From positions 2,480,001-2,544,000 of the forward strand of contig OZ244839.1 in the NCBI GenBank assembly GCA_965220825.1: a stretch of 64,000 nucleotides of DNA, in the 5' to 3' direction. Origin of the DNA: G965220825 sp965220825 (GTDB lineage: Bacteria > Pseudomonadota > Alphaproteobacteria > UBA828). A program made the translations under genes and the position numbers. How positions within the stretch are numbered: position 1 is the stretch's first letter; each line of letters opens with the position of its first letter. Shown here piece after piece: positions 8,974 to 17,267 of this stretch. The notes under the pieces are model-generated. The model saw only the letters and a list, made by a program, of their open reading frames with translations. It ran no database searches and was not told the DNA's origin.

Positions 8974-9732
8974 TTACTCGGCGGCTTCCCGCTGAAGCTC
9001 GGCGGTGGAGAAATGGCTGAAGACGCCGGTAAAGCGCTTCCGCTCCGGCGGACGGTAGGTCTTCAGCTTGCTGGTGCGCTTGCCGAGTTCCACCAGCACC
9101 TCCGCCTGCTTGACGGCGCAGACCACACCGTCCAGCACCGGCACGCCGAGCTCGTCCTCGAGTTCGGCGGCAAAACGGGCAAAGCCCGCGCAGCCGAGGC
9201 AGACCGCCTCGGCCTCGTCTTCCTTCACCGAGCGCCGGACCTCGTCGCGGAGCTTCTCCATGGAGCCTTCCGGGTCGCGCTCGATGTCGAGGACATAGAG
9301 CGGCGTGGTGCGGACGGCGATGATGCGCTCGGCCATGCCGTAGCCCTTGATCATCTCCTCCAGCATGGTGCGGACCCGGGGGATGACCGAGACCACCGAG
9401 AAGCGCGCCGCCAGCATCGAGGCGGTGTAGAAGGAGGCTTCGGCGATGCCGATCACCGGCTTCTCCGTCGCCTCGCGGGCGCCGTGCAGGCCGGGGTCGC
9501 CGTAGCAGGCGATCACATAGGCGTCCACGCCCTCGTCCTCTCCCTTGCGCACCTCGTCCAGCACGCCGCAGGCCGCGACCTGTTCGTCGTAGTAGCTCTC
9601 GATGGAGGCGGGCCCGAAGTCGGGGCTCACCGCGAGAATCTCGGTGCCCGCCCGGGCCACCGAGCGTGCTGCCTCGCCGATGCCTTCGGTCATCTCGAGG
9701 CTGGTGTTGGGATTGATCACCTTGATCTTCAT
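8974..9732 (-). CDS. Aspartate/glutamate/hydantoin racemase family protein
   Basis: A 252-residue two-domain racemase of the Asp/Glu/hydantoin racemase family, which moves a proton across the alpha carbon using two cysteines. Both catalytic Cys motifs are seen: IACYGDPGL near residue 79 and CLGCAGFARF near 184. The N-terminus KVINPNTSLEMTEGI is typical of hydantoin and allantoin racemases. The start at 9732 is supported by GAGGGAG a few bases before ATG. It is the third gene after hyuA and hyuB on the same strand, 38 bases after hyuB. This fits racemisation of a 5-substituted hydantoin or an N-carbamoyl or oxoproline-like substrate before ring opening. Confidence 0.88.
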   Translation of the reverse strand: MKIKVINPNTSLEMTEGIGEAARSVARAGTEILAVSPDFGPASIESYYDEQVAACGVLDEVRKGEDEGVDAYVIACYGDPGLHGAREATEKPVIGIAEASFYTASMLAARFSVVSVIPRVRTMLEEMIKGYGMAERIIAVRTTPLYVLDIERDPEGSMEKLRDEVRRSVKEDEAEAVCLGCAGFARFAAELEDELGVPVLDGVVCAVKQAEVLVELGKRTSKLKTYRPPERKRFTGVFSHFSTAELQREAAE

Positions 9733-9770
9733 GGTCTTCTCCCTCTTTCGTCCCCTTGGCGGGGGAGGCT

Positions 9771-11543
9771 CTAGTCGCGTCTCGCGCGGCGCTCGTCCGT
9801 TGCGCTTCGGTCGAGTGAACCGTCGGCCGTCGTCACCACGCCATAGGCGCGCGCCGCCGTCTCGGGCGAGAGGTAGCCGTCGCGCACGTCTTCCACCACT
9901 TCCTCCGCCGGGCGGTCCGCCGCCCTGCCGTAGCCGCCGCCGCAGGTGCCGGTGAGAGTCAGGCTCTCGCCGGCCTTGACCGCCCGGTTCGGCATCATGG
10001 AGGGAAAAGGAATATCCGTCCCGTCCGCCCGGTGATAGACCAGTGCGGCCTCGGCGCCTTCCGCGCCGTCGTCGAACCCCCAGGGGCGGAAGGCGTGGCC
10101 GTCCCCCTCGATGGAGATGAAGCTGTCCTCGAGGAAGCTCACTTCCCGGACCGAGCCGATTCCGCCCCGCCATCGCCCGGCGGCCGCTGCGTCCTCGCGC
10201 AACTCGTAGCGCCGGATGCGGAGCGGCAGGTGGGATTCGATGTCTTCGATGGGGTTGTTGCGGGTGTTTGCGTAGAGCGTGTCCACGGCGTCCATCCCGT
10301 CCTTGCCGGCGCGTCCGCCATAGCTCCCCTCGTGGATATCCATATGGACCCAGTGCTCGCCGTCCCTGATACCGGAGAAGGCGATCACCTTGAGGTTGCC
10401 GACGCCCGCGGAGACCTTGTCGGGCACCGCCTGGGCCAGCGCCTTCATCAGCGTGTCGGCGACGATATTGCCAGAGACGAAACGCGCGATGGTGGGTGCG
10501 GGGAACGCGGGGTTCGCAATGGTACCCTTGGGGGCGACGATCTTGATGGGGCGGACGAGCCCCGAGTTCTGCGGGATATGGCCGAAGACCTCGCTGTCCA
10601 GAAGGATCGAACGCACCGTGAGCCAGATCGCACAGTCCACCGTGCCTTCGAGCGGCATGTTGATGGGCCGGTCGTCGCACTGGCGGGAGGTGCCCGTGAG
10701 ATCGACCGTGAGGTCGCTGCCGGAGACGGTGGCGGTGACGGCGATCTTGAAATGCCGCCGGTCCGGATCGTCCAGGAAGCCGTCCACATGGCCCTCGGCC
10801 CGGTAGACGCCGTCGGGCACCGCTTCGATGGTCTGGCGCATGAGCTGCTCGGAATGGTCCATGAGCGCATCCGCCGCCGCCTCCACCGTGGCCGGGCCGT
10901 AGCGCTCGATGAGTTCGAGATAGCGTTCGGCGCCGATGCGGCTCGCCGCCACCTGCGCCTCCATGTCGCCCACCACCATGTCCGGTGCGCGGATGTTGTC
11001 GCGCATCATCTGCCAGAGGGCTTCGTTGCGCACGCTTGCGTCGTAGGCCTTGAGCGCCTTGAACTGAAGCCCCTCCGCATAGGCGTCCATGGCGTCGACG
11101 ATGCCGCAGCTGCCGGGGCTCAGGGCGCCGATATCGAGATGGTGCGCCGTGGTGACGGCGTAGCCCATGAGTTGGGCTTCGTGGAAGACCGGCACGATGA
11201 AGGCGACGTCGGGCCCGTGGCTCGCGCCGTGATAGGCCGAGTTGTGGATGATCACGTCGCCGGGGCGGAGCGTCTGGTCGCGCTCCGCCAGCAGCTGGTT
11301 CATGCCTTTCACGTAACCCGGTATGGGGCCCGATTGCAGCGGCGTCGACTGCACGGATTCGCAGAGCTGCCGCCCGTGGCGATCGATGATGGCGGCGCCG
11401 AAATCCTCCGATTCCCGAATGATGGAGGAATAGGACATGCGCATCAGCTTCCAGCCCATCTCCACGGCGATGTTCTCGAGCGCACCCTGGATCACATTGG
11501 CGGTCACCGGGTCGATGGAGCGGCGATTGGGCTTTCCGGCCAT
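9771..11543 (-). CDS. hyuB: Hydantoinase B/oxoprolinase family subunit
   Basis: A 590-residue HyuB-family protein, partner of HyuA in ATP-dependent N-methylhydantoinase and 5-oxoprolinase type enzymes and in acetone carboxylases. Family hallmarks are an N-terminal DPVTANVIQGALENIAVEM, the motif NSAYHGASHGPDVAF with conserved His and Asp, and a C-terminal glycine-rich AGRWRGGIGSVREV. The ATG at 11543 comes 3 bases after the hyuA stop, so the two subunits are coupled. The natural substrate is uncertain: hydantoins, 5-oxoproline and related cyclic amides are all possible. The racemase next door favours a hydantoin-like or chiral lactam substrate. Confidence 0.92.
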   Translation of the reverse strand: MAGKPNRRSIDPVTANVIQGALENIAVEMGWKLMRMSYSSIIRESEDFGAAIIDRHGRQLCESVQSTPLQSGPIPGYVKGMNQLLAERDQTLRPGDVIIHNSAYHGASHGPDVAFIVPVFHEAQLMGYAVTTAHHLDIGALSPGSCGIVDAMDAYAEGLQFKALKAYDASVRNEALWQMMRDNIRAPDMVVGDMEAQVAASRIGAERYLELIERYGPATVEAAADALMDHSEQLMRQTIEAVPDGVYRAEGHVDGFLDDPDRRHFKIAVTATVSGSDLTVDLTGTSRQCDDRPINMPLEGTVDCAIWLTVRSILLDSEVFGHIPQNSGLVRPIKIVAPKGTIANPAFPAPTIARFVSGNIVADTLMKALAQAVPDKVSAGVGNLKVIAFSGIRDGEHWVHMDIHEGSYGGRAGKDGMDAVDTLYANTRNNPIEDIESHLPLRIRRYELREDAAAAGRWRGGIGSVREVSFLEDSFISIEGDGHAFRPWGFDDGAEGAEAALVYHRADGTDIPFPSMMPNRAVKAGESLTLTGTCGGGYGRAADRPAEEVVEDVRDGYLSPETAARAYGVVTTADGSLDRSATDERRARRD

Positions 11544-11546
11544 GGT

Positions 11547-13625
11547 TCAGCCTTTCGTTTCGCGGCGGAGGATGAGGTTCGCCGCTTCGTCCGCTTGGGC
11601 CGTCCAGCCCGGCGGGACCACCGTGGTGGCGTCGGTCTGCGAGATGATGGCGGGGCCGGGGACGGGCTCCCCGGTCGGGAGCTTCGCACGGCGGTAGAAC
11701 GCCGTTTCGCATTCCTCGAGCGTGCCGTTTACGCGGAAGACCGAACGCGCAGTGCCGGTCATCGCCGCTGCCAGCGAGCCGCCTTCGGGCGCCCGCGGTT
11801 CGGCGATCTTCGGCATCCGGCCCACGCCCGTGACGCGGACGTTCACGATCTCGATGGGGCTCTCGGCGAAGTAGTGGCCATATTCCCGCTCGTGAAGCGC
11901 GTGGAACGCCTCCCACACCTGCTCGAGCCCCGCTTCGTCCAGGGTGCCCGCGGGAAACGGCACGCGAAGCTCGTAGCCCTGGCCCACATAGCGGAGGTCG
12001 CCCGCGCGCTGTTCTTCCACCCGCTCCGGCGGGATGCCGGCCGCGGCGTACTGCGCCATCAGGTCCGCACCGAGCTCGGCGAAGTCCCGGTTCATCCGCG
12101 CGAGGTCCACGCCGCCCTTGACCTGGAATTCGGTCTTGATCCGGTCGTATTTCAGGTCGGTCGTGAGGAGGCCCGCGGCCGAGGTGATCCCGGGATGGGG
12201 CGGTACCACCACTTCCGGGACGCCGAGCATCGCCGCAACCTCCGCCGCATGCAGCGGGCCCGCGCCGCCGAACGCCACCAGGGAGAAGTCCCTGGGGTCG
12301 AGGCCCTTCTGTACGGTCTTGGCGCGGATGGCGTTGGCCATGTTGCTGTTGAGGATGGTGAGAACCCCTTCGGCGGCTTCGAGCTTGTCGATTCCGAGTT
12401 CGTCGGCGAGGCGCGCGAGCGCGGCCTCCGCCTTCTCCGGCGCGAGCGCCATCTCGCCGCCGAGAAAGTCTCCCGGGTCCAGCCGGCCGAGCACCAGGTT
12501 CGCGTCCGTCACGGTGGGCGCGCTGCCGCCGCGGTCGTAGCAGGCGGGGCCCGGGCGCGAGCCCGCGCTTTCGGGCCCCACCTTGAAGGCGCCGCCCGCA
12601 TCCGCGCTCGCGATGCTGCCACCGCCCGCGCCGATGGTCGCGATGTCGATCATGGGAACCAGCACCGGGTAGCCGCCGATCCAGGTATCGCGCGCCGTGG
12701 CCTCGCCGTAGCGTCCGTCGACGGCGATCCCGATGTCGGCGCTGGTGCCGCCCACATCGAAGGTGATGAGCCGCTTGCGCCCTGAGAGACCCGCGGCCCA
12801 GGCACCGCCGAGCACGCCGGCCGCGGGGCCCGAGAGCAGCGTGATGACCGGCACGTCCGCCACCATGGCGGCCGTCGCGACACCGCCGTTGGACCCCATG
12901 ATGTGGAGGTCCGCGGAGACGCCCGCCTGCTTGAGCCGGCCCTCGAAGCGGCGCACATAGTTGCGCACCTTGGGGCCGATGAAGGCGTTCATGGCGGCGG
13001 TAGTGAAGCGCTCGAACTCGCGGAACTGCGGGGCGACGCGGGCCGAAGTGGTGACGAAGGCGTCCGGCCACTCCTCCAGGACGATCGCGCGGGCGCGCTC
13101 CTCATGGGCGGGGTCGATATAGGAGAACAGGAAGCAGATCGCGACCGCCTCCACGCCGGCGGCGCGCAAGGTCCGCGCGGCCTCCCGCACGCCGTCCTCG
13201 TCGAGCGGCTCCAGCACCTCGCCCCGCGGCGGGATGCGGCGCTCGCGCACCGGGATGCGGTGCCGGCGGCGCACCAGAGGGCGGGCCTGCCACGGGATGT
13301 CCTGCATGATGGAGTAGTTCTGAGGCCTTTGGTGGCGCCCGATATGGATGATGTCCCGGTAGCCGGCCGAGGTGATCATGCCGCTCACCGCGCCGTCATG
13401 CTCCAGCACGGCGTTGGTGGAGATGGTGGTGCCGTGAAAAACATGCGCGACCGTCTCGGGCGCGATCCCGCTGCGCGCGCAAAGCGCCACGACTCCCTCG
13501 GTCGCGCCGACGGAAGGGTCCTCCGGCGTGGTGGGCACCTTGTGGATCGCGCTCTCGCGGGTCTCGGTGTCGGTGACGATCAGGTCGGTAAAGGTGCCGC
13601 CGACGTCGATACCGATCAGCCTCAT
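11547..13625 (-). CDS. hyuA: Hydantoinase A/oxoprolinase family subunit
   Basis: A 692-residue HyuA-family subunit with an actin-like ATPase fold. The N-terminal phosphate motif IGIDVGGTFTDLIV and the second motif ITFDVGGTSADIGIA (near residue 290) bind ATP. HGTTISTNAVLE and LLSGPAAGVLGG are further conserved blocks. The enzyme uses ATP to activate a cyclic amide carbonyl for ring opening together with HyuB. The length is typical of stand-alone HyuA, not the fused eukaryotic 5-oxoprolinase. It is the first gene of the hyuA-hyuB-racemase run and is preceded by a candidate promoter at 13652-13680. Carboxylase-type function (acetone carboxylase) is less likely because no gamma subunit follows. 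Confidence 0.92.
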   Translation of the reverse strand: MRLIGIDVGGTFTDLIVTDTETRESAIHKVPTTPEDPSVGATEGVVALCARSGIAPETVAHVFHGTTISTNAVLEHDGAVSGMITSAGYRDIIHIGRHQRPQNYSIMQDIPWQARPLVRRRHRIPVRERRIPPRGEVLEPLDEDGVREAARTLRAAGVEAVAICFLFSYIDPAHEERARAIVLEEWPDAFVTTSARVAPQFREFERFTTAAMNAFIGPKVRNYVRRFEGRLKQAGVSADLHIMGSNGGVATAAMVADVPVITLLSGPAAGVLGGAWAAGLSGRKRLITFDVGGTSADIGIAVDGRYGEATARDTWIGGYPVLVPMIDIATIGAGGGSIASADAGGAFKVGPESAGSRPGPACYDRGGSAPTVTDANLVLGRLDPGDFLGGEMALAPEKAEAALARLADELGIDKLEAAEGVLTILNSNMANAIRAKTVQKGLDPRDFSLVAFGGAGPLHAAEVAAMLGVPEVVVPPHPGITSAAGLLTTDLKYDRIKTEFQVKGGVDLARMNRDFAELGADLMAQYAAAGIPPERVEEQRAGDLRYVGQGYELRVPFPAGTLDEAGLEQVWEAFHALHEREYGHYFAESPIEIVNVRVTGVGRMPKIAEPRAPEGGSLAAAMTGTARSVFRVNGTLEECETAFYRRAKLPTGEPVPGPAIISQTDATTVVPPGWTAQADEAANLILRRETKG

Positions 13626-13651
13626 GGAACACCCTTCGCTGTGGAGGCCGC

Positions 13652-13680
13652 AGTTTCTTTCCCGCGCCGGAGAGGGTCAA
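13652..13680 (-). promoter_or_regulatory. Candidate sigma-70 promoter for hyuA
   Basis: On the minus strand a TTGACC -35 hexamer (13675-13680) and a weak GAAACT -10 (13652-13657) are 17 bases apart, upstream of hyuA at 13625. The -35 is good and the -10 poor, so the site may need an activator. AAGGGTG near the ATG is a plausible ribosome site. Confidence 0.4.
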
Positions 13681-13716
13681 GCGCCCGCACGCCGGCGGGA
13701 ACGGAATCCGACCCGG

Positions 13717-14038
13717 TGTGCAAGTTCGGACAGGTATGAGACGCGGCTCTTGAAACGAGGTTGGGGGTCTCCGAAGCGGTTGCTGGACGGATCGACCGCA
13801 AGGAGACCCCCATGATCGGTTCGGTGCGCGGGTCTCCAGGCCGGCATGTTTTTGCTTTCCGAGAAGAAGAAGAAGAAAAATGCGGGCCTGGAGACCCGCG
13901 CACCAAAAAACGGGGCAGCGCCCACGCGTTCGATACCATCGGACCCGACCAGGCCCTTGGCGGACAAACCCCGGCCGAATAGCGTGCCAACCTGACGGCC
14001 GAAGAAACCCCGGCGTCTCGAACGTCCTGAACGAAGAC
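13717..14038 (+). repeat. Dispersed intergenic repeat, copy 1
   Basis: A segment of about 320 bp that recurs at 51175-51451 in the same orientation. Shared parts in order are: TGTGCAAGTTC; GAGACGCGGCTCTTGAAACG; TCTCCGAAGCGGTTG; a long central inverted repeat (13823-13904); GGGGCAG; GCCAACCTGACGGCC; and ACGTCCTGAACGA. Copy 1 has about 40 extra bases after GGGGCAG. It also has an outer 11-bp perfect inverted repeat, TGGGGGTCTCC at 13762-13772 against 13802-13812. No transposase or long conserved reading frame is present; frames across both copies are broken by indels relative to each other. It fills most of the 479-base gap between hyuA and the first aldolase gene and ends 67 bases before the latter. 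It looks like a non-autonomous palindromic element of the REP/MITE kind. Confidence 0.9.
13823..13904. repeat. Long hairpin-forming inverted repeat inside repeat copy 1
   Basis: The left arm (13823-13853) begins GGTGCGCGGGTCTCCAGG and ends in a T run. The right arm (13876-13904) is its reverse complement over about 28 bases, with one C/G mismatch and a one-base bulge. The arms flank a purine-rich loop of GAAGAAGAAG type. A-runs border the right arm on the plus strand, so it is not a normal plus-strand intrinsic terminator. Confidence 0.9.
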
Positions 14039-14104
14039 GCCCGGCTGGCAAGCGCACCGATTGCTGGTAACATCGCGAGCGGGAGACGGACAAGGAGCCT
14101 CCGG

Positions 14105-14896
14105 GTGGCGCTTACCACGTTGCGGGAAATGACGGCGACGCGCCGTGCCAAGGTCGGGACCTTCGTGGTCGAGTTCGCCTCGCCCGGGATCGGCCAGATC
14201 CTGAAAGCGGGCGGCTGCCAGTATGCGCTCCTCGACATGGAGCATTCGGGCTTCGGGTTCGATACGTTGAAGCGGCTTCTGCGCTACATGCAGGCCGCCG
14301 CCATGCCGGTGATCGTCCGCGTGCCGTCCGCAAACTATCACCATGTCGCCCGCGCTCTCGACATGGGCGCCGAGGGGATCATGGTGCCCATGGTGGGCTC
14401 GGCGGAGGAAGCGCGGCGTATCGTCGCCCATGTGAAATATCCGCCCAAGGGCCATCGCGGCGTCGCCTTCGGCGTGGCCCACGACCGCTACATGCCGGGC
14501 TCCGCCGTCGGCAAGCTGCGGGCGGCCGACCGCTGGACCACCGTCTTCCTGCAGATCGAGACAAAGGACGGCGTGGAGAATGCGGACGAGATCGCCGCGG
14601 TCCGGGGCGTGGATTGTCTCTGGGTCGGACATTTCGACCTGAGCGTGTCGCTCGGCATCCCCGGCCGTTTCGACGATCCGCTTTTCGAGGAAGCCGTCGG
14701 GCATGTCGGCCGCGCCTGCCGCCGGCGCAAGAAGGCCTTCGGCCGGCTCGTACCCGATGTAGAGTCCGGCATCGCCGCGTACCATGCGGGCTTCGACTTC
14801 ATCTGCTATTCGGGCGATGTCTGGCTCATGCAGGCCATGCTCAGCCGCGGTATAGAGGAGTTGAGAAGCGCGCTGCCCCGGCGGCGGGCGCGCTAG
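14105..14896 (+). CDS. HpcH/HpaI-family aldolase (class II pyruvate aldolase), canonical copy
   Basis: A 263-residue member of the HpcH/HpaI family, metal-dependent aldolases that cleave 4-hydroxy-2-oxo acids such as 4-hydroxy-2-oxoheptanedioate or 2-keto-3-deoxy-sugar acids to pyruvate and an aldehyde. Conserved residues present are the active-site DMEH (residues 44-47), the pyruvate-binding Arg72 in PVIVRVP, the metal Glu in LQIET, and the metal Asp in VGHFDLSVSLG. The start is the GTG at 14105 after AAGGAG; its translation aligns base for base with the N-terminus of the paralogue that follows. It is first in a probable operon with that paralogue and a sugar ABC importer. The dispersed repeat ends just upstream, followed by a weak TGGCAA/TAACAT promoter-like pair (14046-14073). 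Confidence 0.88.
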   Translation: MALTTLREMTATRRAKVGTFVVEFASPGIGQILKAGGCQYALLDMEHSGFGFDTLKRLLRYMQAAAMPVIVRVPSANYHHVARALDMGAEGIMVPMVGSAEEARRIVAHVKYPPKGHRGVAFGVAHDRYMPGSAVGKLRAADRWTTVFLQIETKDGVENADEIAAVRGVDCLWVGHFDLSVSLGIPGRFDDPLFEEAVGHVGRACRRRKKAFGRLVPDVESGIAAYHAGFDFICYSGDVWLMQAMLSRGIEELRSALPRRRAR

Positions 14897-14905
14897 GGGG
14901 CGGGA

Positions 14906-15715
14906 ATGCCGAGCACCGCGCTCAGGGCGATGATGGGGAAGCGCAGGGCCAAGCTCGGCACCTTCGTCATGGAATTCGACAGCCCCGGCATGGGGCGCAT
15001 CCTGAAGGCCGCCGGCTGCGAGTTCGCGCTCCTCGACCTGGAGCATTCCGGTTTCGGTTATGACGACCTCAAGCGCATGCTGCGGGGCTATCAGGCGGCG
15101 TCGCTTCCGGTGATCGTTTCCACCATCGGCGGGGACTACGACATGCTGGCCCGCGCGCTGGATGCGGGCGCGGACGGGATCCAGCCCGCCAAGGTGGGAA
15201 GCGCCGACGAGGCCCGCGCGATGCTTGCCCATGTACGCTATCCGCCGGAGGGCGCGCGCGGCGTCGCCGTCGGTATTGCGCACGACCGTTACATTCCCGG
15301 CGCGCCCGCGGCCAAGCTCGCGGAAGCCAACCGCGACGTGGTGTTCTTTCCCAAGATCGAGACGCCGAAGGGCGTCGAGAACGTGGACGAGATCGCCGCA
15401 CTGCCAGGAGTGGACGGCATCTGGATCGGCCATTTCGACCTGTCGGTCGCCATGGGCATCCCGGCCCAGTTCGAGCATGACGCGTTCCGCGACGCCATGA
15501 CCCGGGTGGGCGCCGCCTGCCGCAAGCATGGCAAGTCGCTGGGGCGCCTGTGCGAGAACGCCGCCGAAGGCCGGGCGCTCTTTGAAACCGGTTTCGACTT
15601 CCTGTGCCACTCGGTGGACAGCGCGCTGTTGCGGCGGGGCCTCGAAGAGGGTGTCACCGCACTTCGCGTCGCCTGCCGCGGTCCGCGCGGGAAGCCGGGC
15701 CGCAACGGCCGGTGA
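14906..15715 (+). CDS. HpcH/HpaI-family aldolase-like paralogue lacking the pyruvate-binding Arg
   Basis: A 269-residue tandem paralogue of the preceding aldolase, 9 bases downstream. The two align without gaps for at least the first 72 residues. It keeps DLEH (44-47), the metal-site KIET and GHFDLSVAMG. However, the arginine that binds pyruvate in E. coli HpcH (Arg70; Arg72 in the preceding copy) is serine here (PVIVST), and the nearby IMVPMVGS has become IQPAKVGS. The enzyme may therefore use a different acceptor or substrate, or form a hetero-oligomer with its neighbour. It ends in a basic tail (RGPRGKPGRNGR). A hairpin separates it from the binding-protein gene. Confidence 0.85.
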   Translation: MPSTALRAMMGKRRAKLGTFVMEFDSPGMGRILKAAGCEFALLDLEHSGFGYDDLKRMLRGYQAASLPVIVSTIGGDYDMLARALDAGADGIQPAKVGSADEARAMLAHVRYPPEGARGVAVGIAHDRYIPGAPAAKLAEANRDVVFFPKIETPKGVENVDEIAALPGVDGIWIGHFDLSVAMGIPAQFEHDAFRDAMTRVGAACRKHGKSLGRLCENAAEGRALFETGFDFLCHSVDSALLRRGLEEGVTALRVACRGPRGKPGRNGR

Positions 15716-15736
15716 ACGGCCGAATTCCCGAGGGGA

Positions 15737-15753
15737 GACGCGACTTTCGCGTC
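15737..15753 (+). promoter_or_regulatory. Perfect 6-bp hairpin before the binding-protein gene
   Basis: GACGCG (15737-15742), loop ACTTT, CGCGTC (15748-15753), followed after a few bases by the GAGAGGAGACG ribosome site of the solute-binding protein gene at 15773. There is no T run, so it is not a terminator. In importer operons such hairpins can stabilise the downstream mRNA and raise binding-protein yield; that role is inferred. Confidence 0.45.
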
Positions 15754-15772
15754 GAATGAGAGGAGACGATTT

Positions 15773-17188
15773 ATGCGAACGCGAGCGATGAGAGCGATGG
15801 TCGGCGGGCTCGCCGGGCTGGTCCTGATGGGGGCCGGGTCCGGTGCCGCCTTCGCGGAGAGTGCCGCCGAAATAGCGGTGCGCGAGGCCAAGCAATATGC
15901 GGGCACGACCATCACCGTGATCTGGGAGGCGGGGCTTCAGTCCCTCGGGCCGCAGAACTTCTCGGGCCCGAAATGGGAGGAGCTCACCGGAATCAAGATC
16001 GAGGTTGTGGAATCCCAGGTCAACGAGATGTTCCCGAAAATGCTTCAGGAGCATCGCGCGAAGACCGGTGCGTATGACGTGCTCAGCGTGGTCCCCGCCT
16101 GGATGGGCGACATGGTTCGCGCCGGCGCGCTCGAGCCGCTCGATCCCTATGTCGACAAATATGGCTACCGCGACGAGCTCGAGGACATCGGCGATGTCTA
16201 CCGGCTGAACCAGATGAAGATCGGCGACTCCATCTACGGCTTCCCGGACGATGGCGACGTGCTGATCCTCTATTACCGGAAGGACATTTTCGAGGAGATG
16301 GGCCTCGAAGTGCCCACCACCTGGGATGAGTTCTACGAGGTCAGCAAGGCGATCACCGACAAGCACGCGCCCGAGGTCTACGGTGCGGGCTTCATGCGCG
16401 TGCGTGGCCTGCTGCACTACTTCTACCAGGAGCGGGCGCGGAACGAGGGCTGCAAGTTCTTCGATCTCGAGAGCATGAAGGCCACCGTCAACGGCCCGGG
16501 TTGCGTCACGGCGCTCGCGGGCATGGTCAAGGACAACACGACCATGCCGCCCGGCGTCGAGCAGTGGGGCGCAATCGAATCGCTCGCCGCCTTCAACGCC
16601 GGCCAGATCGCCATGACCCAGTGGTGGCCGCCGGTCGGGCGCTGGTCCGCCGGCTACGGCACGGACGACATCGCCATGCAGTGGGTGCCGCCGTCGGTGG
16701 TCGCCGGCAAGGTGGGCTACGCGCTGCCGCCGGGCGGCCATCCGCAGCTCGCGGCAGGCTTTTCCATGGCCGTTTCCGCCGACAGCAAGAACAAGGATGC
16801 GGCCTACCTCTACATCCAGTGGATCAACAGCAAGGACATCAGCCTCCAGCGGGTGCAGCTTCCCTATACGCTGCGAGACCCGTTCCGGAAGTCGCACTTC
16901 TCGTCACCGGAGTATCAAAGCCTCTGGCCCGACGCGAAGGAGTATCTGGACGCGCTCCAGGCCGGCGCCACCTCCGGGTTGCTCGATCTCTCCATCATCA
17001 ACACCTTCGCCTATGAGGACGCGCTCGCCATCGGCCTCCAGGCGGTGATGGGCGGAAGCGATCCGCAGGAAGAGCTGGACAAGGTCGCTGCGGCCTGGGA
17101 CGAGCTCACCGAGAAGGTGGGTGTGGACAACCAGCGCGAGGCCTATCGGGAATGGTCGTCGAAGCCGGCGGCCTATCCGGGCGACTGA
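15773..17188 (+). CDS. Extracellular solute-binding protein family 1 of a carbohydrate ABC importer
   Basis: A 471-residue periplasmic binding protein. It has an N-terminal signal peptide: basic MRTRAMR, a hydrophobic stretch of about 18 residues, and probable cleavage after GAAFA near residue 28. The mature part has the family 1 (MalE/UgpB-like) pattern: TITVIWEAG, a central YGFPDDGDVLILYYRKDIFEEMGL and PTTWDEFYE. It captures substrate in the periplasm and delivers it to the two permeases that follow. The neighbouring HpcH aldolases suggest a sugar acid, keto-deoxy acid precursor or polyol, but the ligand is not readable. GAGAGGAGACG precedes the ATG. Full length, no anomalies. Confidence 0.92.
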   Translation: MRTRAMRAMVGGLAGLVLMGAGSGAAFAESAAEIAVREAKQYAGTTITVIWEAGLQSLGPQNFSGPKWEELTGIKIEVVESQVNEMFPKMLQEHRAKTGAYDVLSVVPAWMGDMVRAGALEPLDPYVDKYGYRDELEDIGDVYRLNQMKIGDSIYGFPDDGDVLILYYRKDIFEEMGLEVPTTWDEFYEVSKAITDKHAPEVYGAGFMRVRGLLHYFYQERARNEGCKFFDLESMKATVNGPGCVTALAGMVKDNTTMPPGVEQWGAIESLAAFNAGQIAMTQWWPPVGRWSAGYGTDDIAMQWVPPSVVAGKVGYALPPGGHPQLAAGFSMAVSADSKNKDAAYLYIQWINSKDISLQRVQLPYTLRDPFRKSHFSSPEYQSLWPDAKEYLDALQAGATSGLLDLSIINTFAYEDALAIGLQAVMGGSDPQEELDKVAAAWDELTEKVGVDNQREAYREWSSKPAAYPGD

Positions 17189-17267
17189 GCGCCAAGTACG
17201 CGGGGGAGCGCCAGCGGGTGCTCCCCCGTTTCCCCACGCTTGGACGGCGGACACGGGCGGTGCGTGC

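Noticed and set aside
13823..13904. The repeat hairpin read as an ordinary intrinsic terminator
   Set aside because: On the plus strand the arm is followed by A residues, not T; the T run lies inside the stem. Termination activity is possible but not shown.
13677..14093. Open frames on both strands across the dispersed repeat, giving short predicted proteins
   Set aside because: The matching frame in copy 2 is shifted by indels and the translated similarity follows the DNA repeat and hairpin, not codon structure.
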